From Acidimicrobiia bacterium (GTDB taxonomy: Bacteria > Actinomycetota > Acidimicrobiia > Acidimicrobiales > CATQHL01), in the NCBI GenBank assembly GCA_021296435.1, contig JAGWAK010000052.1, positions 1,808 through 11,278 of the forward strand: a stretch of DNA of 9,471 bases. The letters are read 5' to 3'. The position numbers and the translations under genes are program-made. Within the stretch, counting starts at the first letter, position 1, and the number at the start of each line of letters is the position of its first letter. Under the pieces are notes generated by a model. It saw only the letters and a list, made by a program, of their open reading frames with translations. It was not told the DNA's origin and did no database searches. Positions 6,260 through 9,471 of the stretch are shown in pieces.

Positions 6260-6262
6260 AAG

Positions 6263-6712
6263 TCACTCTTCGGCAATGACCTCGACGTTCACCTCGGCGA
6301 GGACCTCGGGGTGGGGTTTCACCGGAACCACATAGCTCCCGATCTCCTTGATCGGCTCGGGAATCTCCAGCATCTCCGGCTCGAGTACCACCCGTTCCTG
6401 CTCCGCGATGGCCGCGGCAAGGTTCACCGCGTTCACAGACCCGTAGAGGCGACCCGCTTCGCCAGCACGCGCCACGACGCGGATGTTGCATCCCGCGAGC
6501 CGCTCGGCCATCTCCCGGGCCTCGCTCAGCACCGCCGCGTCGGCGAGCTCGCGGCGGCGGCGCATGGCTTCGGCCTCGCGCTCGGAGCCTCGTGTGGCGC
6601 GTATCGCCAGACCCTTGGGAATGAGGTAGTTCTGGGCGTAGCCGTCTGCCACGTCACAAATGTCGCCCCGCAGGCCGAGGGACGGCACTTCGTCGCGCAG
6701 CACCACCTTCAC
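6263..6712 (-). CDS. rplI: 50S ribosomal protein bL9
   Basis: Large-subunit protein that binds 23S rRNA near the L1 stalk; 149 residues, normal length. The N-terminal rRNA-binding domain (1-52) carries the family signature GLRGDICDVADGYAQNYLIPKG (13-34). A charged connecting helix (about 45-75) leads to the C-terminal domain (about 76-149) with GRLYGSVNAVNLAAAI and KEIGSYVVPVKPHPEVLAEVNVEV. The start is GTG at 6712, which overlaps the rpsR stop as GTGA (6712-6709), with a GGAGGAG ribosome-binding site inside the end of rpsR. L9 translation is therefore probably coupled to that of the unusually long S18. The gene is followed by a stem-loop terminator. Confidence 0.98.
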   Translation of the reverse strand: MKVVLRDEVPSLGLRGDICDVADGYAQNYLIPKGLAIRATRGSEREAEAMRRRRELADAAVLSEAREMAERLAGCNIRVVARAGEAGRLYGSVNAVNLAAAIAEQERVVLEPEMLEIPEPIKEIGSYVVPVKPHPEVLAEVNVEVIAEE

Positions 6713-7182
6713 GACACCGTCTCCTCCGCATCCTCGGGGGCCTCCGCGTGCTCTGCAACACCTGCAACCTCCGGAGCCTCCGCATCCTCAGGAATGTCGG
6801 CGTCGTCGGCCGAGGGGCCCGGCGGGGGCGGAGGCACACTCGGCGGTCGCGGCGCCGAGCCGTCGCGCCAGGCGGGGCCTCCCTCGCCGCGCGGGCCGCC
6901 GCGGCCACCGGCACCACGCTGGGTTGTGATCCGGTTGGCGTACGGAAGCAAGGCCATCTCCCGGGCATTCTTGATCGCACGGGCGACGGTGCGCTGCTGC
7001 TGGGCGTCGTTGCCTGTCACACGGCGGGCACGGATCTTGCCCCGATCCGACATGAAGCGGCGCAACAGATCCACATCCTTGTAGTCGATGTACTCCACCC
7101 GCTTGTGGGTGAGCACGCTGACCTTCTTCTTGCCTCTGCGGATGTTCTCCCGGCTCTTGGGGCGCGGGCGGCTCTTGGACAT
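6709..7182 (-). CDS. rpsR: 30S ribosomal protein bS18 with long Pro-rich/acidic C-terminal extension
   Basis: Small-subunit platform protein that binds 16S rRNA together with S6. The S18 core is clear at about 17-85: VEYIDYKDVDLLRRFMSDRGKIRARRVTG and RTVARAIKNAREMALLPYANR. Typical S18 ends near here, at about 75-90 residues, but this one has 157. The extra tail begins with a Gly/Arg-rich stretch (90-107), continues with PRPPSVPPPPPGP (111-123) and ends in an Asp/Glu/Ala-rich segment with repeated AEAPE units (125-157). The Cys/His zinc ligands of C+ S18 proteins are all replaced (VSVL near the start, GNDAQQQR later), so this is a zinc-free C- form. The start is ATG at 7182 behind GGAGGAG; the frame is open further upstream but that part overlaps rpsF. 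The gene lies 22 bases after rpsF and overlaps rplI by four bases. Confidence 0.95.
   Translation of the reverse strand: MSKSRPRPKSRENIRRGKKKVSVLTHKRVEYIDYKDVDLLRRFMSDRGKIRARRVTGNDAQQQRTVARAIKNAREMALLPYANRITTQRGAGGRGGPRGEGGPAWRDGSAPRPPSVPPPPPGPSADDADIPEDAEAPEVAGVAEHAEAPEDAEETVS
6724..6793 (-). repeat. Internal duplication coding the acidic tail of S18
   Basis: The 13-base word CCTCCGCATCCTC (plus-strand reading) occurs at 6724-6736 and 6778-6790, 54 bases apart. That is exactly 18 codons, so both copies are read in the same rpsR frame and encode the repeated EDAE blocks on either side of AEAPE units. It suggests that the tail grew by local duplication of low-complexity sequence. Confidence 0.5.
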
Positions 7183-7204
7183 GGTCTCCTCCGGTACAGG
7201 CGGG

Positions 7205-7561
7205 CTAGGAGGCCTCGGCGGGCACGGGATCGGGTGACGTCCCGAGCAGGCCGCGCCGAGCGGCTTCGGAGTCGGGCAGCCGGATGAGCTTGTGACGAAC
7301 CACCGCGTCGTGCAGGCGGAGCGACCGCTCGAAGCCCGACAGGTCGAGCCCATCGCCGACGAACTCGATGACCACGTAGTAGCCCTCGTGCAGATGGTCG
7401 ATCTCGTAAGCGAACCGGCGCTTGGACCAGCGGTTGACCCGCTCGGGATCGACTTCGATACCCAGTGATGCCAGCCCGGACAGCGCCCGCCCGAGCGGCT
7501 CATCGACGGCGTCCTCGGCCAGGTCGCCGCGATAGATGATCATCAACTCGTAGGCCCTCAC
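7205..7561 (-). CDS. rpsF: 30S ribosomal protein bS6
   Basis: Small-subunit protein that pairs with S18 on the platform; 118 residues. The S6 ferredoxin-like fold is recognisable from MRAYELMIIYRGDL at the N-terminus, VNRWSKRRFAYEIDHLHEGYYVVIEF (42-67) and the strand VVRHKLIRLP (87-96). A short tail rich in Gly, Pro and Ala follows. The start is GTG at 7561, preceded by a GAGGAGGTG ribosome-binding site about 11 bases upstream, a slightly long spacing; no in-frame alternative fits the family better. It is the first gene of the rpsF-rpsR-rplI operon, 22 bases ahead of rpsR. The usual partner ssb is missing from between rpsF and rpsR. Confidence 0.97.
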   Translation of the reverse strand: MRAYELMIIYRGDLAEDAVDEPLGRALSGLASLGIEVDPERVNRWSKRRFAYEIDHLHEGYYVVIEFVGDGLDLSGFERSLRLHDAVVRHKLIRLPDSEAARRGLLGTSPDPVPAEAS

Positions 7562-7581
7562 GGAAACAGGGCACCTCCTCT

Positions 7582-7620
7582 GGTCCTGCGGATGCAGGGC
7601 CCCGCCGTGTGGTCCGGCGG
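7582..7620 (-). promoter_or_regulatory. rpsF: Structured rpsF leader with two hairpins
   Basis: Upstream of the rpsF ribosome-binding site the - strand RNA can form CCGCCG-GACCACA-CGGCGG (7620-7602) and then CCTGC-ATCC-GCAGG (7598-7585). One mismatch and two further GG/CC pairs extend the second hairpin to 7601-7582. An S6:S18-binding RNA motif with a conserved CCG is known in rpsF leaders of many bacteria. The second hairpin carries CCG at its loop/stem junction, so it could be that autoregulatory element, but I could not match the full published motif. Confidence 0.4.
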
Positions 7621-7655
7621 AGCAGGCTCTCGATTGCAGATCACCCTACCGGGAC

Positions 7656-7677
7656 TCGCCGCGGCCCGGCGCGGCGA
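7656..7677 (-). terminator. Terminator-like hairpin after panB
   Basis: TCGCCGCG (7656-7663) and CGCGGCGA (7670-7677) form a perfect 8-bp GC-rich stem with a 6-base loop, starting six bases after the panB stop codon. No U-tract follows. The position between panB and the rpsF leader fits a terminator, which would keep the two units separate. Confidence 0.5.
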
Positions 7678-7683
7678 CCGAAC

Positions 7684-8532
7684 TCAGGAGGCGTAGAGCC
7701 CCAGCGCGGCGGCTTCGGTGGAGTTCAGCGAATACGACTCCTCCGCCGACGGGAACCGGCCGGAGCGCACGTCGGCGGCGAAACGGCCGAGCGCCTCGAC
7801 CGTGGCGTCGCCGAGGTCCGCGTAGCGGCGAACGAACCGGGGCCGCAGATCGTCCTGCAGACCCAGCAGGTCGTGGTACACCAGCACCTGGCCGTCGCAG
7901 TCCGGACCCGCTCCGATGCCTATCGTCGGCACCCCGACGGCCTCGGTAACAAGCCCTGCCACATCGGCGGGAACACCCTCCAGGACGACCGCGAAGCATC
8001 CGGCGTGCTCGAGGGCCTTGGCGCTCTCCACCAGCTGGATGGCCGCCTCGGCGGTGCGCCCCTGAACCCGGAACCCGCCCAGAGCGTGAACCGACTGGGG
8101 TGTCAAGCCAACGTGGCCCATGACCGGAATCTCCGCCGCCACCAAGGCTTCGATCATCGGGACCCGCCCGGTGCCCCCCTCCAGCTTCACGGCCTGCGCG
8201 CCGGCGCGGATGAGCCGGGCCGCATTGCAGATGGTGTCCTGCGGCGACACGTGGTAACTCAGCCACGGAAGGTCGGCCACGATGAGTGCGTTGGGCTCGA
8301 CCCGGGCAACGGCGGCGGTGTGATGAACCATTTCGTCAACAGTGACGCTGAGCGTGTCCGGGTGGCCCAGGACCACCATGGCCAGGGAATCACCCACCAG
8401 CAGCATGTCGACGCCGGCCGCATCGGCCAGTCGTGCTCCCGGAGCGTCGTAGGCGGTCACCATGACGAGCGGCTCGCCGCCGGCGCGCGCTCTGCGCGCC
8501 CGAACGGCGGGAACGGTGAGACGAGTGCCCAT
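7684..8532 (-). CDS. panB: 3-methyl-2-oxobutanoate hydroxymethyltransferase (ketopantoate hydroxymethyltransferase)
   Basis: First committed enzyme of pantothenate/CoA synthesis: transfers a hydroxymethyl group from 5,10-methylene-tetrahydrofolate to 3-methyl-2-oxobutanoate to give ketopantoate. It has 282 residues, near the usual length. The TIM-barrel motifs are intact: VTAYDAPGARLADAAGVDMLLVGDSL (Mg ligand Asp48), VADLPW (Asp87), VKLEGG (Lys116, Glu118), VMGHVGLTPQS, GFRVQGRT and the catalytic-base motif VVLEGVP (Glu185), followed by GIGAGPDCDGQVLVYHDLLG. The frame is open upstream to 8607, but ATG at 8532 is chosen because a strong AAGGAGGTG ribosome-binding site lies four bases before it. 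Family homology also begins there. No other pantothenate gene is visible nearby. A hairpin after the stop separates it from rpsF. Confidence 0.97.
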   Translation of the reverse strand: MGTRLTVPAVRARRARAGGEPLVMVTAYDAPGARLADAAGVDMLLVGDSLAMVVLGHPDTLSVTVDEMVHHTAAVARVEPNALIVADLPWLSYHVSPQDTICNAARLIRAGAQAVKLEGGTGRVPMIEALVAAEIPVMGHVGLTPQSVHALGGFRVQGRTAEAAIQLVESAKALEHAGCFAVVLEGVPADVAGLVTEAVGVPTIGIGAGPDCDGQVLVYHDLLGLQDDLRPRFVRRYADLGDATVEALGRFAADVRSGRFPSAEESYSLNSTEAAALGLYAS

Positions 8533-8579
8533 GGGCACCTCCTTTCGGTGTCCAGCGCGCAAGGCTGCCGGCAGGCGCC

Positions 8580-8607
8580 AGCGTAGCCGGGCAGCGGGGT
8601 CGCCCAA
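8580..8607 (-). promoter_or_regulatory. Candidate panB promoter
   Basis: The - strand reads TTGGGC (8607-8602), 16 bases, then TACGCT (8585-8580). This matches the loose TTGnnn/TAnnnT actinobacterial pattern and would start transcription about 40 bases before the panB ATG. Individual hexamers are weak, and such pairs occur by chance. Confidence 0.3.
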
Positions 8608-8651
8608 CCCGCCGCGGTCGCACCACCCCCGGCCAGCAGATCTCTCGACGC

Positions 8652-8669
8652 CGGGCGGCGCGCCGCCCG
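8652..8669. terminator. Perfect 18-bp GC palindrome after the DUF5318 gene
   Basis: CGGGCGGCG (8652-8660) is followed directly by its reverse complement CGCCGCCCG (8661-8669). In RNA it would fold as a 7-bp stem with a CGCG loop. It lies about 70 bases downstream of the DUF5318 stop; a smaller GGCGG/CCGCC hairpin (8692-8707) lies between. It is likely a terminator region between DUF5318 and panB, though a DNA-binding site cannot be excluded. Confidence 0.4.
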
Positions 8670-8740
8670 CCAGGAATAGGGCGTGCAGTCAGGCGGCCCG
8701 AACCGCCGGGTGTGGCCTCAGGCGGGGTCCGGGGAGCCTG

Positions 8741-9136
8741 TCAGCGCGCGCCCGCGACCCCGAAGCGGAACCGGAGGTGGTTCCAGGAACAGTCCGAGCA
8801 GACCTCCACCACGTAGCAGGTGAAGTCCCCCTTACGCCGGCGGATCCGGTCCCAGTCCCCGTTCGTGGCCACGCAGCGCCCGTTCGGCGGGAGGCGAGGG
8901 CCGAAGACGTACCGGACGAGGACGAGCGGACCGTCACCGCACAGCGGGCAAGGCTCGCTGGTCTCCTCGCTGTAGGACCGCGCCGCCCGCAGCAACTCCG
9001 GGTGCGCGTCGCAGGCGTCTGCCCGGCTGATGCGCCCTTGGCGGACGCCGGTCAGTGTGGCCTCCCGCAGCAGCCGGTAGTCCACCCTTCCCGGCCCCCG
9101 GGTGGGGGCATGCAGCGCCGCCGGATCCGTCGTCAC
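8741..9136 (-). CDS. DUF5318 family protein, zinc-ribbon-like
   Basis: Conserved actinobacterial protein of unknown function; 131 residues. The family pattern is clear: RVDYRLLREATLTG (17-30), GRISRADACDAHPELLRAA (34-52), a CPLC pair (Cys63/Cys66), VLVRYVFGPRLPPNGR (72-87) and VVEVCSDCSWNHL (109-121, Cys113/Cys116). The two CxxC pairs are spaced like a zinc ribbon, so metal or nucleic-acid binding is plausible but not shown. As I recall, the Mycobacterium tuberculosis relative lies a few genes before rpsF, so its presence near rpsF here fits conserved gene order. The GTG start at 9136 has no Shine-Dalgarno sequence; a TACTGT -10-like box (9150-9145) eight bases upstream suggests a leaderless mRNA. 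It lies 15 bases after the preceding gene, so operon transcription is also possible. Confidence 0.88.
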   Translation of the reverse strand: MTTDPAALHAPTRGPGRVDYRLLREATLTGVRQGRISRADACDAHPELLRAARSYSEETSEPCPLCGDGPLVLVRYVFGPRLPPNGRCVATNGDWDRIRRRKGDFTCYVVEVCSDCSWNHLRFRFGVAGAR

Positions 9137-9144
9137 AACTCAAG

Positions 9145-9150
9145 ACAGTA
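9145..9150 (-). promoter_or_regulatory. Candidate -10 box for leaderless DUF5318 transcript
   Basis: TACTGT on the - strand fits the TAnnnT -10 pattern and ends eight bases before the GTG start codon, which would put transcription initiation at or next to the start codon. No good -35 is present and no Shine-Dalgarno sequence lies before the GTG. Leaderless genes are common in actinobacteria, so the reading is reasonable but unproven. Confidence 0.3.
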
Positions 9151-9151
9151 C

Positions 9152-9471
9152 TCATCTGTCGGCGGGGCGTCTGCGAACGCGCTCCCACCACTCGCTCAGG
9201 TGGCGTCTGGCCTCGTCGCCATCCAGTGGTCCACCGGCGATGCGCAACTCCTCGAGATGGCGCAGCGCGGCGCCCACGTCGGGACCCGCGTCGATTCCCA
9301 GGTGCGCCATGACCTCCGATCCGCTGAGCGGTTGGAGTGCCGACAGTTCCTCACGGGACCTCAGGCGCTCCCAGCGATCCACGAACGCCGCGACTCCCGC
9401 ATTGTTCGGCGCCGCCGCCGCGGCGAGTTGGGCCGACGCCGAGGACTCCTCACCGGCGCCGGCGGCCCAGC
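9152..9471 (-). CDS. pcnA: CCA tRNA nucleotidyltransferase, C-terminal fragment (5' end outside window)
   Basis: The frame is open from the right edge to a TGA at 9154-9152, about 105 residues, so only the C-terminal part of the protein is seen. The segment LRSREELSALQPLSGSEVMAHLGIDAGPDVGAALRHLEELRIAGGPLDGDEARRHLSEWW matches the closing region of actinobacterial CCA-adding enzymes (poly(A) polymerase/PcnA type): a 'L-x-P-L-x-G-x-E-(I/V)-M' turn, then GIxxGPxVGxAxxxLxELRxxxGPL, then a DEAxxxLxxWW end. The catalytic nucleotidyltransferase head lies off the window, so activity cannot be judged. An Ala-rich stretch precedes the motif. Identification rests on this tail alone, hence moderate confidence. 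The next gene, DUF5318, begins 15 bases after the stop. Confidence 0.75.
   Translation of the reverse strand, partial: WAAGAGEESSASAQLAAAAAPNNAGVAAFVDRWERLRSREELSALQPLSGSEVMAHLGIDAGPDVGAALRHLEELRIAGGPLDGDEARRHLSEWWERVRRRPADR

Larger units (their letters stand above)
5926..6262 (-). other. 337-base non-coding leader between rplI and ssb
   Basis: No convincing gene lies here. In transcription order the stretch holds: the rplI stem-loop (6237-6259); an AT-rich island (about 6197-6232) with a perfect TATAAT on the - strand (6225-6220) and a 9-bp direct repeat; a small CCGC-AGAAA-GCGG hairpin followed by C and four U (stem 6072-6084, tail 6071-6067); a GCUU-UCGC-AAGC hairpin (6037-6048); a 26-bp palindrome (5950-5975); and the ssb ribosome-binding site. 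An open frame crosses it on the - strand with a hydrophobic stretch but runs into ssb out of frame, so I do not call it. The stretch is best read as a promoter plus a structured ssb 5' leader. Confidence 0.6.

Noticed and set aside
5763..6491. - strand open frame across the rplI-ssb gap with a hydrophobic stretch (SIIFAIFYLVSVVAQ...)
   Set aside because: The long frame starts as a shadow of rplI; the only start near the hydrophobic part is a GTG inside it with no ribosome-binding site, and the frame runs well into ssb out of frame. The hydrophobicity comes from the AT-rich island.
7183..7503. Upstream extension of the rpsR frame
   Set aside because: It overlaps rpsF in another frame, whereas ATG 7182 has an excellent ribosome-binding site and starts a normal S18 N-terminus.
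8533..8607. Upstream extension of panB to 8607
   Set aside because: The extension adds 25 residues outside family homology; a strong ribosome-binding site supports ATG at 8532.
8934..9191. - strand frame whose ATG (9155) overlaps the CCA-transferase stop as ATGA
   Set aside because: The overlap looked like coupling, but the product is a shadow of DUF5318 in another frame with no conserved pattern, while the DUF5318 frame has clear family motifs.
1..9471. CRISPR array, insertion sequence, phage or toxin-antitoxin genes
   Set aside because: No regularly spaced repeats, transposase or integrase motifs, terminal inverted repeats or paired small toxin-like genes were seen; the window is housekeeping in character.

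Overview
The window comes from a high-GC actinobacterium. Codons are strongly GC-biased at third positions, six of the ten complete genes appear to start with GTG, and the most actinobacteria-specific marker is a DUF5318 protein lying close to a rpsF ribosomal cluster and dnaB. From gene content I would guess a lineage outside the best-studied genera, perhaps Acidimicrobiia-like, but that is inference and not proven by the sequence.

Layout. On the + strand, the left edge carries the 3' end of an OmpR-family response regulator (to 466), overlapping by ATGA a full sensor histidine kinase (463-1887). Every other gene is on the - strand. Read in the direction of transcription from the right edge these are: the C-terminal end of a CCA tRNA nucleotidyltransferase (9471-9152), a DUF5318 zinc-ribbon-like protein (9136-8741), panB (8532-7684), the ribosomal operon rpsF-rpsR-rplI (7561-6263), a 337-base non-coding leader with an AT-rich island and a 26-bp palindrome, ssb (5925-5470), a 189-base spacer with a strong stem-loop and repeats, and then a tightly packed string: dnaB (5280-3838), a 70-residue two-helix membrane protein (3833-3621), an enoyl-CoA hydratase (3609-2821) and a two-domain sulfurtransferase (2818-1961). 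The two-component operon and this string converge at about 1888-1960.

How the genes work together. The core is translation and replication housekeeping: S6, S18 and L9, tRNA CCA addition, single-strand binding protein and the replicative helicase. PanB supplies the first committed step of pantothenate/CoA synthesis. The enoyl-CoA hydratase and sulfurtransferase appear to be passengers transcribed behind dnaB. The response regulator/kinase pair resembles envelope-stress systems of the MprA/MprB type.

No mobile element, CRISPR array, tRNA or rRNA gene was seen, and I did not find a clearly new multi-gene system. The points most worth a second look are an S18 protein with a roughly 70-residue Pro-rich then acidic tail and no zinc ligands, an ssb gene displaced from its usual place between rpsF and rpsR, the 26-bp palindrome just upstream of the ssb ribosome-binding site, the AT-rich island with a spaced 9-bp repeat after rplI, and a 7-bp direct repeat at 11-bp period in front of dnaB.
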